From: Burkholderiales bacterium
GTDB lineage: Bacteria > Pseudomonadota > Gammaproteobacteria > Burkholderiales > Burkholderiaceae_C
NCBI GenBank assembly: GCA_003963115.1
Contig: RXJQ01000066.1
Coordinates: 1-64,000 of the forward strand
Direction of reading: 5' to 3'
DNA: 64,000 nt
Shown piece by piece: positions 15,827-24,279 of this stretch. Position 1 is the first letter of the stretch; every line of letters starts with the position of its first letter. The notes beneath the pieces are model-generated. The model had not been told where the DNA came from, ran no database searches, and saw only the letters and a list, made by a program, of their open reading frames with translations. A program made the translations under genes and the position numbers.

Positions 15827-17254
15827 ATGCTTCAACACTACATCCTCAGATCCGTGGGACTGCACCGAAACGCTCCACGGGTCTATCTCGATGACGGTTT
15901 CCTCAATGCTACGGCCTTCCAGCCTGGCACCCTGTACAACGTGCACGTTGAAGAATCAGGCTGTCGAATCGTGCTCAAGGTGTCTGAAACAGGCAGTCGG
16001 AAGGTCAGCAGCAAAGACAAGCGTGGACGTCGACAGCCTGTCATCGACATCAATAGCCGAACGGACCTCGCTGGCTTCGACGGGCAGCAGTTGGTTCGTA
16101 TCGTGATCACTCACGCAGAGGTTTACATCCTCATCCCTGCTAGTGAACGAAACCGTCGCGAACGGCTGCGGAGATTGCTTGCTAAGTTCAATGAAGGCCA
16201 GGATCTACGAATGGCAAGCTTTGCCCATGGCATCGGTGTCATGAGCAACGCTGCGCACGCTGGCCTGACCAAGGCAGGCGTGAACGCCACACTTGCAATT
16301 GCCAACGAACTGGAAAGCATCTTCATTGGCCAATCAATGCAATTCAATGATGCCTGGTCCGCGAACACTCATGCGTTGGCTGCGCCAATGCAGGAGGTCG
16401 TGCAAGACCAATGGTTGATGAATCGGCTTGGAACTGTCGAGATCATGGAAGCCGGCATACCTTGCAGCGGAGCCAGCAAGGCAGGTAAGGCCAAGAGGGG
16501 GCTGCATCACATGGAGTCGCACCCAACAGTCGGCCACCTCATCGCACCAGTAGTCATGGCCATCCAACATCTCCAACCTGTGGCTGTTTGTATTGAAAAT
16601 GTCGAGTCATATTCGACCAGCGCTAGCGCAGATATTTTGCGCAAGATGCTCAACGACATGCTGTATGCAGTGCACGAGATTGTTCTGGACGCCCGTCCCT
16701 TCGGCACAACCGAGGGACGGACCAGGTGGTTTCTAGTTGCCGTTACCCAAGGCATTGAAATTGACCTGCAGGTGCTTCTGAACACAGCGCCAGAGCCTGC
16801 ACCAACCGTAGCAGAGCAACTCGATGACATCGCACTTGATGCCCCCGCTTGGCGCTCTTTCACATACCTCATTAAGAAAGAGGAACGTGATGCCAGCAAG
16901 GGCAATTGCTTTGCAATGCAAATCGTCAAATCAAGCGATTGCTCTGTTCCAACATTGCGCAAGGGGTATCACAAGGGTGGTTCAACAGACCCCCTGCTTG
17001 AGCATCCTACACGCGAGGGCCTTTACCGACTCTTCACACCGGCAGAACATGCCCGCTTCAAAGGAATCCCCGCGAGTTTGATTGCTGGCATGTCTTCTGT
17101 GCAAGCGCACCAGGGACTGGGGCAGTCAATCTCATACCCGGTTGTTTCAGCAATATTTGAGCTGCTAGGGCGCTCACTGTCCGCGTTGAGGCAGCAAGAC
17201 GTCGAAGTTAAACAAGCAGCAAGCCCAAGCTACAACCTTGTAGCGACGGGTTAA
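15827..17254 (+). CDS. C5 cytosine DNA methyltransferase
   Basis: A 475-residue protein with C5-methyltransferase motifs in order: a degenerate motif I region (SFAHGIGVMSNAAHAGL), the catalytic PCS in GIPCSGASKAGK, ENV in VCIENVESYS, EGRTRWFLVAV as motif VIII, and GLGQSISYPV as the C-terminal motif IX/X. About 130 N-terminal residues precede the core and are not recognised. No partner restriction enzyme is adjacent, so it is likely an orphan methylase, perhaps for anti-restriction. It closes the five-gene plus-strand run. Confidence 0.85.
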   Translation: MLQHYILRSVGLHRNAPRVYLDDGFLNATAFQPGTLYNVHVEESGCRIVLKVSETGSRKVSSKDKRGRRQPVIDINSRTDLAGFDGQQLVRIVITHAEVYILIPASERNRRERLRRLLAKFNEGQDLRMASFAHGIGVMSNAAHAGLTKAGVNATLAIANELESIFIGQSMQFNDAWSANTHALAAPMQEVVQDQWLMNRLGTVEIMEAGIPCSGASKAGKAKRGLHHMESHPTVGHLIAPVVMAIQHLQPVAVCIENVESYSTSASADILRKMLNDMLYAVHEIVLDARPFGTTEGRTRWFLVAVTQGIEIDLQVLLNTAPEPAPTVAEQLDDIALDAPAWRSFTYLIKKEERDASKGNCFAMQIVKSSDCSVPTLRKGYHKGGSTDPLLEHPTREGLYRLFTPAEHARFKGIPASLIAGMSSVQAHQGLGQSISYPVVSAIFELLGRSLSALRQQDVEVKQAASPSYNLVATG

Positions 17255-17258
17255 ATAA

Positions 17259-17287
17259 GGGGCTCGTTTTTTTACGAGCCCCTTTTT
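17259..17287 (+). terminator. intrinsic terminator after the methyltransferase gene
   Basis: GGGGCTCG (17259-17266) and CGAGCCCC (17275-17282) form a perfect 8-bp stem, followed by five T. Confidence 0.85.
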
Positions 17288-17495
17288 CTGCACTATGAAG
17301 CTTCATCCCTCCCTGGGACGTTTCTTGCCGTGGTTAGTTGATGCCCTGGTGGGCAAAGCCGTCCCACTGATCAGGTTTGGCCGTGCCGAGCACGAATGCG
17401 ATCCGCATCCCGACTGTAGGCCTCCCGCGTTTCGTCAACAGAGCGGCAACTCCAGCAAACATTGCTTCGTGGCCAGAGGGGATCCCGGCGTCGCG

Positions 17496-17840
17496 TTAGA
17501 GAGGATCGTTTGCCAAAACTAAGTGATCTGCCGCCCAGCGTCCGATGGACGAATCACGTCCGCCACGAAGCACGCATTCAGGATCCATTGCGAGGAGCGA
17601 CGTCATTGCTCTGCAATGCGAGGCGCGCTCAGTAGGCGTCAAACTGTCAGGACCGAGTGGGACCCCCGGTGCGCCCGCAAGCATCCACAGCATGAAAAGA
17701 CCAGCGCAAATCAGCTGCACCATTGCGAATGCAATTGTTCGTAAGGTGGCGGTTGGGTAGTTCACCCGATCATCCCCTACTGTGATGCTTTCCAACTCAG
17801 CGGCACCAACACCTTCGATGTCATCTTTAGAGGGCATCAT
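17496..17840 (-). CDS. single-pass membrane protein, unknown
   Basis: A 114-residue protein with one hydrophobic segment (about 36-56), then a likely periplasmic Pro/Ser-rich tail with two Cys. ATG at 17840 follows AAGGA; the frame to 18071 overlaps the next gene. It is the last gene of the minus-strand small-gene cluster. Confidence 0.5.
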   Translation of the reverse strand: MMPSKDDIEGVGAAELESITVGDDRVNYPTATLRTIAFAMVQLICAGLFMLWMLAGAPGVPLGPDSLTPTERASHCRAMTSLLAMDPECVLRGGRDSSIGRWAADHLVLANDPL

Positions 17841-17950
17841 TGCAGTCGTCCTTTGTACTTTCCGAGCTGGGCGAGAACTGAAGATTTTCGAGCCATTTGA
17901 GGCGACGGCTGTTATACGGCGACAGCGCATGGGCCCTACCCTGCGCGCGA

Positions 17951-18409
17951 TCAGCACCTCGGTTGCTTTCGATCTGGTTTGCTGTCCTTGGGCAGCACGG
18001 CCGTGAAATGTGCGCTGACCCGGCTGGCGGCATCCCCTTGAACGAACAGCACGGACATGCTCACATCCCATGTTGTGCTGGTGAGTGGCTTGATGCTGAA
18101 CGAGCCACTTTCTCCAAGCGCGCAGCGCGTGGCCACCGGCTTGCTCTCATCGCACAGTGCTGCTGAGCCAGAACCCGGTGCGGCACCGAATTTGACCAGC
18201 CACGTGCCGCTTGGCTTGTCCTGTAGCGCATCCATGCCCATCAGCTTGATGAGCTGGCCATCTGCTCGCTTGGCCCTGACTTCGAACGCTGGCCCATCGT
18301 ATGGAGCGCAGGTGCGCTCGATGATGCCATCCCCCACACCATCGGCTGCTTGGGCGGCCACGCAGGCGACAAGCACCGCACAGGCCATAGCCATGGAGTA
18401 TGGATTCAT
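17951..18409 (-). CDS. secreted protein with signal peptide, unknown
   Basis: A 152-residue protein whose first 23 residues are a signal peptide (MAMACAVLVACVAAQAADG, cleavage likely after AQA). The mature part has three or four Cys and looks like a small beta-rich periplasmic domain. GGAGG lies upstream of ATG 18409. Unknown role. Confidence 0.6.
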   Translation of the reverse strand: MNPYSMAMACAVLVACVAAQAADGVGDGIIERTCAPYDGPAFEVRAKRADGQLIKLMGMDALQDKPSGTWLVKFGAAPGSGSAALCDESKPVATRCALGESGSFSIKPLTSTTWDVSMSVLFVQGDAASRVSAHFTAVLPKDSKPDRKQPRC

Positions 18410-18483
18410 GTTGCTGGTCCCTCCGTGCTTGTGAGTGTACGAAGCTTTGCCGTTCATGGATGCGGTGGATCTTTCTGTGGTGT

Positions 18484-18696
18484 CTAGGTGAAGATATAAA
18501 ACGCCCGCAGGGCATCGAAGACGCGGGCCATGTGGTTTGCTGCCCTTGGACCACGGTTGCGTGCCTTCGAACAGCTTTCATCCCTATCTGCGCCGCACCT
18601 TGGGCAAGGCACCCCCATCACACGCTCGCGCGTTAACAGTCGTTGCGGGTTCGTCCCGCGAGCAAGGCACCATTCTTCAATCTCAGTATCTGTCAT
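18484..18696 (-). CDS. small zinc-finger protein
   Basis: A 70-residue protein with CPRCGADRDESCS and a following AANHMARV, the layout of the short zinc-finger family with paired Cys plus His. ATG 18696 follows ATCGGAAA. A longer frame to 18852 has a hydrophobic extension without a better start. Function unknown. Confidence 0.5.
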   Translation of the reverse strand: MTDTEIEEWCLARGTNPQRLLTRERVMGVPCPRCGADRDESCSKARNRGPRAANHMARVFDALRAFYIFT

Positions 18697-18713
18697 GCAG
18701 TTTCCGATGGGGA

Positions 18714-18965
18714 TTAAAACGTGTTCTTTTGGAATGGGTGCGCTTTGCCATTGCGAATTGCAACGTGATAGAAATAAGCACCCCCCAAGAACAGCGAGCC
18801 AACACCACCCTGACCATTTCCTGGCAGTTGCATCGTCGGTATGAACGTCCACCCATACTCAAGAGATAGAGCCGAGACGATCATATAAAGCCCCATAATG
18901 ACTGCGAGGCCAAGCAATGAACCTTCAATGTCGATCAGCTTCTTCTTCGTACTAGAACTCTGCAT
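18714..18965 (-). CDS. small membrane protein, 83 aa
   Basis: An 83-residue protein with two hydrophobic stretches (about 15-35 and 50-68). AAGGAG precedes ATG 18965. Unknown; part of the small-gene cluster. Confidence 0.5.
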   Translation of the reverse strand: MQSSSTKKKLIDIEGSLLGLAVIMGLYMIVSALSLEYGWTFIPTMQLPGNGQGGVGSLFLGGAYFYHVAIRNGKAHPFQKNTF

Positions 18966-19011
18966 GATGGCCACTCCTTCATTGGTTGATTTTCCGATGG
19001 TCTACTGGGCT

Positions 19012-19176
19012 TCACTGCCGGTGGTGGAGTTCAAGCTGCCGCTCCGCCTCCTTCAGATTCTTCTCGGCCCCGACCATCTCTCGGGTCACCGGCTTTGGCG
19101 GTGTGAAGAAAGCCACTTTGATGAAGCCCACTGTGGCGAGGCCGGCCACGACCGTGGCGAATTTCTTATTGATCAT
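19012..19176 (-). CDS. very small membrane protein, 54 aa
   Basis: A 54-residue protein with one N-terminal transmembrane segment (FATVVAGLATVGFIKVAFF) and a charged helical tail. ATG 19176 is preceded by GGGACA. Low coding certainty because of size. Confidence 0.4.
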   Translation of the reverse strand: MINKKFATVVAGLATVGFIKVAFFTPPKPVTREMVGAEKNLKEAERQLELHHRQ

Positions 19177-19201
19177 TGCTGTCCCTGGGTTGCTTGAAAG
19201 T

Positions 19202-19651
19202 TCAGAGTAATGGATAGCAGGCTTGGCCTGCTTGCGACTGCACACACAGTGAACTGCCATCGAACAGATGCATCAATCCTGGTTCTTTGGTCTTCGTGGT
19301 CAGAACGTCATCCTTCGCTGCTGATACAGCTCCCTTGACCTGATAAATCTGCCCGGTGGTACTTCTCACCGTGGTTGTGTTGAACAACATCGACGGGTGC
19401 AGATCGACATCAAGCACCGCACCCGCCTGTGCGCTCACAGACGGCTTGGGCAGCAATGCATCCTGCTTATATGCCCACACGTAGAACTGTCTATTGAGCA
19501 CGAAAACTGCGCCAACAAACGCCACGAACGCGGCCAACTGGATGATCCCTTTAAATGTTGCGAGCGCTTGAAGCGTTTCCGGCTCTGCTGCTTTGTGGTC
19601 AGCAGTTGGCTTCAGACCATCACTGCGCCCACCCTTGATTACTTGAAACAT
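19202..19651 (-). CDS. membrane-anchored protein, unknown
   Basis: A 149-residue protein with a cytoplasmic N-terminus, one transmembrane segment (about 34-54) and a beta-rich C-terminal domain with two Cys near the end (LCVQSQAGQACYPLL). ATCGGAAAGGGAG precedes the ATG. Unknown function. Confidence 0.55.
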   Translation of the reverse strand: MFQVIKGGRSDGLKPTADHKAAEPETLQALATFKGIIQLAAFVAFVGAVFVLNRQFYVWAYKQDALLPKPSVSAQAGAVLDVDLHPSMLFNTTTVRSTTGQIYQVKGAVSAAKDDVLTTKTKEPGLMHLFDGSSLCVQSQAGQACYPLL

Positions 19652-19667
19652 GACACTCCCTTTCCGA

Positions 19668-20000
19668 TTATCGAATCAACGTTGTTGCGATATCGGCCAC
19701 CAACATGATGAATCCGATGATCGTAAATGACAGCCCAACAGATGCCGATGTGCTTGCCAAGCGCAGTGACATCCCGGTGCTGTTCCTCGGTACACGACTC
19801 TGAGCCCATTTCAACGGCCATACACACGCCATTGACCAGAACATGAGCGCAGCCCCCAGCCATTCAATACGAGTGCCATCTCGTTGTGACGCAGACGCTA
19901 AGAGCATCGCAACTACGGCAGCAGCGATCCACACCAAGGGCGGCAATTTGCTGGCAAGGGACATCCATTTGTCATGCACCGCGTCGAAATAATTGGTCAT
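19668..20000 (-). CDS. multi-pass membrane protein, 110 aa
   Basis: A 110-residue protein with about three hydrophobic segments (residues 23-40, 48-65, 84-106). The start is uncertain: ATG 20000 or GTG 20012, with AAGGAAAG just upstream of both. Unknown. Confidence 0.5.
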   Translation of the reverse strand: MTNYFDAVHDKWMSLASKLPPLVWIAAAVVAMLLASASQRDGTRIEWLGAALMFWSMACVWPLKWAQSRVPRNSTGMSLRLASTSASVGLSFTIIGFIMLVADIATTLIR

Positions 20001-20021
20001 CGCAATGTCCACTTTCCTTGA

Positions 20022-20579
20022 TCAGTTGAAGAACGGCAGCAGCGGAGCGTCCAGCCGCTGGTAGAGCGGATGCACCGGAGAGCCGTTCTTGTTCTTGCCG
20101 AAGCAGACCACCTTGGCCTGGTCGCAGACCTCTTGCAGGATCTTCGCTACTTCGGGGCCACGGCCCGACTTGTGCCCAGGGTTACCCCAGCTCACCACGA
20201 CCAGGCGTGCCTTCGATGCGATGCGCCGAATCCATTCGTCGTTCTCGGGCAGGTTCAGCATGCCGGCCTTGGCCAGGTCGGCGGAATATGTGCCGCGAAT
20301 CGACATGACGTTGAGTTGGTAGTAGGCGCCAACACCCCAGTGATCGCGGGCTCTCTTGCACATGCCATCCACCGTGTTGTCGCTCACATCTTCGGCCGCG
20401 CCGGAGGGGTTCATGCTGATGCCGCAGGCATAGTCGTCAATGTCGCCCCAATAGCGGAACAATGTGAGGCGGTGGGTACGGTCAGAGTTGAAGATCGTGC
20501 GCTCGGCCACGATGGGGTCAACGAACACACCGGGAAGTGGCGCCGGTGCTCCGATCTCAGCGGTAGCGTACTTAGCCAT
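20022..20579 (-). CDS. DUF1643 family protein
   Basis: A 185-residue protein matching DUF1643: RTIFNSDRTHRLTLFRYWG, ISMNPSGA, SDNTV, GAYYQLNVM and a C-terminal NGSPVHPLY. The family is widespread on plasmids and phages and has no established reaction. ATG 20579 follows GGGAAG. In the small-gene cluster. Confidence 0.85.
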   Translation of the reverse strand: MAKYATAEIGAPAPLPGVFVDPIVAERTIFNSDRTHRLTLFRYWGDIDDYACGISMNPSGAAEDVSDNTVDGMCKRARDHWGVGAYYQLNVMSIRGTYSADLAKAGMLNLPENDEWIRRIASKARLVVVSWGNPGHKSGRGPEVAKILQEVCDQAKVVCFGKNKNGSPVHPLYQRLDAPLLPFFN

Positions 20580-20596
20580 GCTCTTCCCTTGAATTT

Positions 20597-20923
20597 TCAG
20601 TTTGTTGAGCAAGTTGATCGCAGCGACAAGTCGCTTGGATCAACCACCATCGCGGCACTGGCAACAATGTCGCTATTGGTGATGACGCCGCATGCCAAAC
20701 CCAGGCGCGCTATCACCGGCAACTGTCCCAGCTTTGACATGAGGCCAACCGCACCAGCACAGGTCATGCGTTCTTTGTCCAAAGTCTTGTGACACACGAA
20801 GGTCTGAGTGTCATCAGCAAGCAGGTCAGACACAATGCCAGCCAGGCGACCTGGGCTCAGCCCAATGCCAGCTCCGTCGCAGCGGAATGGGCAGTTTGCG
20901 CATGGACGCTTGGTGATTGGCAT
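20597..20923 (-). CDS. DUF6283-like Cys-rich protein
   Basis: A 108-residue protein starting KRPCANCPFRCDGAG, the short Cys motif typical of DUF6283-type proteins, followed by further Cys (FVCHK, CAGAVG, ACGV) that could bind a metal or cluster. TTGGAAAG precedes ATG 20923; the extension to 21058 is not supported. Function unknown. Confidence 0.6.
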   Translation of the reverse strand: MPITKRPCANCPFRCDGAGIGLSPGRLAGIVSDLLADDTQTFVCHKTLDKERMTCAGAVGLMSKLGQLPVIARLGLACGVITNSDIVASAAMVVDPSDLSLRSTCSTN

Positions 20924-20945
20924 GGCTCTTTCCAATGGTTTCCCG

Positions 20946-21170
20946 TTACCTGCTGCGCAACTGCTGTAGACGCAGGTTGAAAATGCGATCCCCGAAGCAA
21001 AACATCCACATGAATGCTGCCGTGGCCAGCTGAACCGGCCAGGTGACTTCGACTGCAAACTTCACGGCTGGCGAAAGCGCTTCACAGTCGGCGATGGTCG
21101 CCATTCCTAACATGGCTAGTGCAGCAGTGAAGAGCACGCACAGGGCGTCTGAAATGCGGGTATAGCTCAT
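20946..21170 (-). CDS. small membrane protein, 74 aa
   Basis: A 74-residue protein with two hydrophobic stretches (about 8-28 and 40-62) and a basic tail. AACCCATCGGAAAG lies upstream of the ATG, a shortened relative of the AACCC leaders. Unknown. Confidence 0.5.
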   Translation of the reverse strand: MSYTRISDALCVLFTAALAMLGMATIADCEALSPAVKFAVEVTWPVQLATAAFMWMFCFGDRIFNLRLQQLRSR

Positions 21171-21187
21171 TGCAACTTTCCGATGGG

Positions 21188-21409
21188 TTAGGTCTGGACG
21201 GTGCCCACAGCGGCAATTTGCACAAACTCACCACTGTCACTGATGCAGGGCATCACCTTGAGCTGTTGGTCGCTCACGAACATCTGTGACGGGGCCTCTT
21301 CGTCCCCGGCGACATCAACCTCAATCTTCAGGCGCACGGGCAGGTTACGGCCAGCAGCATCACGACTGCGCTGCAAGCGGGAAATCAAGTCATCGAGTGT
21401 TGTGGTCAT
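21188..21409 (-). CDS. small soluble protein, 73 aa
   Basis: A 73-residue protein: N-terminal helix (TTLDDLISRLQRSRDAAG) then a beta-rich part (RLKIEVDVAGDEE). CCGGAAAA precedes ATG 21409. It resembles small phage or plasmid proteins of unknown function. Confidence 0.5.
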   Translation of the reverse strand: MTTTLDDLISRLQRSRDAAGRNLPVRLKIEVDVAGDEEAPSQMFVSDQQLKVMPCISDSGEFVQIAAVGTVQT

Positions 21410-21424
21410 AGTCAATTTTCCGGC

Positions 21425-21631
21425 TCATTGGCGCTTCCGCAAACCTTCACGGTACAGCGTGGCGCCGATTCCATTCAGTACCGCCAGGTCGTCCTCAGAG
21501 AGGCGTGTGACGGCCAGGTCCATCCATGCCGCCAGTTGCGCAATGGCATCGTCAAGATCGGCGTGGCTCACCTGCGCGTCGAGCAGTTCGGCCCCTGCTT
21601 GGAAGACCTCTATGAAGGGATGGATCGGCAT
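21425..21631 (-). CDS. small helical protein, 68 aa
   Basis: A 68-residue, probably all-helical acidic protein. CGGAAAG precedes ATG 21631. Unknown. Confidence 0.5.
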   Translation of the reverse strand: MPIHPFIEVFQAGAELLDAQVSHADLDDAIAQLAAWMDLAVTRLSEDDLAVLNGIGATLYREGLRKRQ

Positions 21632-21685
21632 GGTGGCTTTCCGTTGTTGCTGGTCAAGCTGCGACTGAAGGACCGCGCGCTTCAA

Positions 21686-22105
21686 TCAACCGGCCATCGA
21701 CCGTGCGACGCACCCACGTTCCGCCGCTGGGCGCTTGTGCGTAGTCTTCGAGTGAGGCTGCCAAGTTGTCAGCTCTGGCCGCAAGGGCGCGAAAATTCCT
21801 TTCGGTCCAGAGACGACGGCACGCGCTTGCGCCGTCAGCTCGCGGTCGGTCAGCTTCGGGTTCCACCACAGGGCAATCTGAACCGCCAGAGCTTCGAGGT
21901 AGTTCCACTCGGATTCACCGCCGCCGAAATGCGTTGTCCCGCAGGCCTCATGGATCGCCTTGGTTTGCCGGTTGCCCGTTCGCGCCATCCAAACCGAGTC
22001 GCCAGTCTGGAGGATGCGCCCACAGCACCAGCAACGGTGCTTGTGCGCGCGACGATCATGCGCATAGCTCAGCAGCCAAGGGCCGTGGTTCTGTTGCACG
22101 CTCAT
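21686..22105 (-). CDS. zinc-finger protein, 139 aa
   Basis: A 139-residue protein with an early CWCCGR cluster and a later HEACG, likely one zinc site, and a Trp-rich middle (WNYLEALAVQIALWW). CGGAAAG precedes the ATG at 22105. Unknown role. Confidence 0.5.
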   Translation of the reverse strand: MSVQQNHGPWLLSYAHDRRAHKHRCWCCGRILQTGDSVWMARTGNRQTKAIHEACGTTHFGGGESEWNYLEALAVQIALWWNPKLTDRELTAQARAVVSGPKGIFAPLRPELTTWQPHSKTTHKRPAAERGCVARSMAG

Positions 22106-22124
22106 GGTCGTCGGCTCTTTCCGT

Positions 22125-22409
22125 TCACTCTTCCAAGGTCAGCACGGCTTGAAGCGCGTGTCGCACTTCGTTGCGGCCAGACTTGAGGCCTCTCTGATAG
22201 CGGGCGTTCGCGTACTTCAGAAGGGCATTCAGGTCGAAGGCGCTGATTGTTTTCGTCACCGTCAGAAGCTCGTCGCCATCGGCATCGTGGATGCGCATGG
22301 TGGTGTCCTGCAGGCCCTGCGTGACGCACAAGTCGTGAAGGTCAAGAGCAGCCTTGCACGGCAGGGTATCGGCGTCAATCTCTTCGATGTTTGTCGTGAT
22401 GTTGCTCAT
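22125..22409 (-). CDS. small unknown protein, 94 aa
   Basis: A 94-residue acidic protein with a C-terminal helical half (FDLNALLKYANARYQRGLK). CCGGAAAG precedes ATG 22409. Unknown. Confidence 0.5.
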   Translation of the reverse strand: MSNITTNIEEIDADTLPCKAALDLHDLCVTQGLQDTTMRIHDADGDELLTVTKTISAFDLNALLKYANARYQRGLKSGRNEVRHALQAVLTLEE

Positions 22410-22422
22410 GACTCTTTCCGGT

Positions 22423-22581
22423 TCAGGCAAACAAGCGAGCTGCGGCCATGTACTGCTTGCGCTTCTCAACCAACTCCCTGGCCCACGTCTTCTTACCGCA
22501 TGAGCGATAAGCGAGTGCCTGTTGGTTCAAGTTGCGAGCGCGGCGCACGCACTCCGCTTTGGTCAAGGTGGTTGGCTTCAT
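22423..22581 (-). CDS. small basic protein, 52 aa
   Basis: A 52-residue helical basic protein. GGAGG precedes ATG 22581. First gene after the palindrome at 22611-22626, so probably the first gene under its control. Confidence 0.45.
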   Translation of the reverse strand: MKPTTLTKAECVRRARNLNQQALAYRSCGKKTWARELVEKRKQYMAAARLFA

Positions 22582-22610
22582 GGCGTTTCCTCCGTAGTTG
22601 TTTGCATTTT

Positions 22611-22626
22611 GGGGTACATGTACCCC
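22611..22626. promoter_or_regulatory. operator palindrome GGGGTACATGTACCCC
   Basis: A perfect 16-bp palindrome between the HTH gene (22632-22880) and the small-gene cluster. A near-identical site is at 22860-22875. Confidence 0.65.
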
Positions 22627-22631
22627 ATCAG

Positions 22632-22880
22632 TCAAGCGGAATTGATGACTTTCGCGAACTGCTTTTCAGCATGCTCAAGCAGCTCGTCTTTGAGTGGCCG
22701 AAACTTGGTTGAGTCGGACCTAACCAGGAACGCTTTGAACGTGTCCATTGAGTACGCTGCTGGACCCAGGCCCCTATTGAAAATCGTGAGCGCGACAGGC
22801 TGGGTGACACCGGCTTCGGCGATCAACTCGCGAAGCCGGTCATTGTTCGTTTTGGTGGGGGGGTTCATGTACCCCATCAT
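22632..22880 (-). CDS. probable small HTH regulator
   Basis: An 82-residue protein with a helical segment TNNDRLRELIAEAGVTQPVAL that fits a Cro/XRE-type helix-turn-helix, followed by an amphipathic C-terminal helix. One 16-bp palindrome overlaps its first codons and another lies just past its stop, ahead of the small-gene cluster, as expected for an autorepressor that also controls the downstream operon. DNA binding is inferred from sequence and position. Confidence 0.55.
   Translation of the reverse strand: MMGYMNPPTKTNNDRLRELIAEAGVTQPVALTIFNRGLGPAAYSMDTFKAFLVRSDSTKFRPLKDELLEHAEKQFAKVINSA
22860..22875. promoter_or_regulatory. operator palindrome GGGGTTCATGTACCCC
   Basis: One mismatched pair away from the perfect palindrome at 22611-22626; it overlaps codons 2-7 of the putative HTH gene, a position suited to autorepression. 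Confidence 0.6.
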
Positions 22881-22925
22881 ATAGCCATCCGAGGTGATTC
22901 TTCAAGGGCACACATAGAGTTCAAA

Positions 22926-23198
22926 TCACACCCGCAACAATGCGCCCGAGCACCGGATCACCCTCCACCAGGTGCTGCGTGGCGGACAGGCTGGCCGCAT
23001 GAGGCTTTCTCGTCGGTATCCGCCGCCCTCGTCAAGCAGGTCAGCCACTTCGAGCTGGGCCAGCTCGGTCGCAGTCATGCCAGTACCGTAGAGCACACAC
23101 AAGAGAGAGGCATCCCTGGCCGGTGTCTGCCCGGTCACTGCTGCAACTTTGATCGCGTGCCGGAACTGCCCCTCTTCAACGACTGGTGCCTTGGCCAT
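22926..23198 (-). pseudogene. truncated tyrosine-recombinase-like fragment
   Basis: The first 70 residues resemble the start of the catalytic domain of an integrase family (RDASLLCVLYGTGMTATELAQLEVADLL). The position usually held by catalytic Arg is Thr, and after GYRRES the sequence becomes unlike the family and stops at 90 residues. I read this as a frameshifted or deleted remnant. Confidence 0.55.
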
Positions 23199-23319
23199 CT
23201 TTGAACAACCTCCATTGCAGCCATGCTACGAGAGGTTTTCAGCGCACCAGGTGCAAAGTGGGCAGAGAGCCCGCGTCAATCCTCGCTACCTCGGAAAGAT
23301 CACACTCGATGCACACCGC

Positions 23320-24279
23320 TCAAGCGGCCATGCGGTGCTCGTAGTAGGCCTGCGGACGGTCTCCCAAGATTCGGTACAGGCTGGCCAAGTCCTTGGGATC
23401 GGGCTGCAGCCAGGCCTGAACGTGATCGGGCTTGATCTGCACGATGCAGCGGTCATGACCCGCAGCGGCCACCTCGGGCGGGGGCTCATCGGTGATCGCC
23501 GCAAACGACAGCAAGTCGTCTTCACCCGGTGCGTTCCAGTGTGACCACAGGCACGCAATCAGCATGTCCTGAGGGGGCTGAGGACGGAACTCCAGCACCA
23601 CGTTCTCTTGCGTCTCACCAGGCGCCAGCTCGCGATGCTCAGCCTTGTGCCGAGCCACGTTCTCGAAGAACGCATTGACGATCATGATCCCATGGTGATG
23701 GCCAAACTGGCCTTTCCAGAAGCCTTCGAGGTTATCTCGCCTGGCGTTATAGGTGCCTGGGTACTTGACGTCATAAGCCGCAGGTTTGCCCGCAGGCCTG
23801 CACTGATACCTCATCGGCTTGACCACCATCTGCCCGTCTTCACAGATCAACACCGGCACGTACTGACCCGGAAAAATCCGACTGTCTCGTGGCTTGAGTT
23901 CGTTGCGGCGAATGTCTTCCAGCCTGGACATGGCCCACCGGGCCTTGTCCGTGGCAATGCGCTGAGACTCGGCGGCCGCCTTGGTGGCCTTGGTCGCCAA
24001 AATCCGCTCGGCATCGGCCAGGCGTTTTTTCTGCTTGAACAACTCTTGCTCAAGGCGGCTCGCTTCCTGCGTATTGAACTCGCCGATCAGCGCCTGAATG
24101 CTTCGCTCTTCATCCGTTTGAGGATTCATGAACGAGGCTTCCATGGCCTTGGGTACCTTGATCTTGGCCCCCTGGTGCCTTCGATAAAAAAGCTCATAGA
24201 ACGCCTTGAGCGACATGTTGGCGCCCGTCCAGATGGCGAATTTCTTGTAGTTGGCCACTACTTCAGCAGAAAAGCACAT
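23320..24279 (-). CDS. SRAP-family (HMCES/YedK-like) protein
   Basis: A 319-residue protein starting MCFSAE: Cys2 is the residue that in SRAP proteins forms a thiazolidine crosslink with abasic DNA. Family features include YNARRDNLEGFW and a C-terminal AAGHDRCIVQI. It is longer than YedK because of a helical charged insertion (about residues 70-135). SRAP proteins shield abasic sites in single-stranded DNA. It diverges from umuDC across an SOS-type box, so it is probably damage-inducible. Confidence 0.85.
   Translation of the reverse strand: MCFSAEVVANYKKFAIWTGANMSLKAFYELFYRRHQGAKIKVPKAMEASFMNPQTDEERSIQALIGEFNTQEASRLEQELFKQKKRLADAERILATKATKAAAESQRIATDKARWAMSRLEDIRRNELKPRDSRIFPGQYVPVLICEDGQMVVKPMRYQCRPAGKPAAYDVKYPGTYNARRDNLEGFWKGQFGHHHGIMIVNAFFENVARHKAEHRELAPGETQENVVLEFRPQPPQDMLIACLWSHWNAPGEDDLLSFAAITDEPPPEVAAAGHDRCIVQIKPDHVQAWLQPDPKDLASLYRILGDRPQAYYEHRMAA

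Noticed and set aside
17295-17522. 75-aa plus-strand frame after the methyltransferase terminator
   Set aside because: No ribosome site, composition unlike neighbours, and it runs into the convergent gene.
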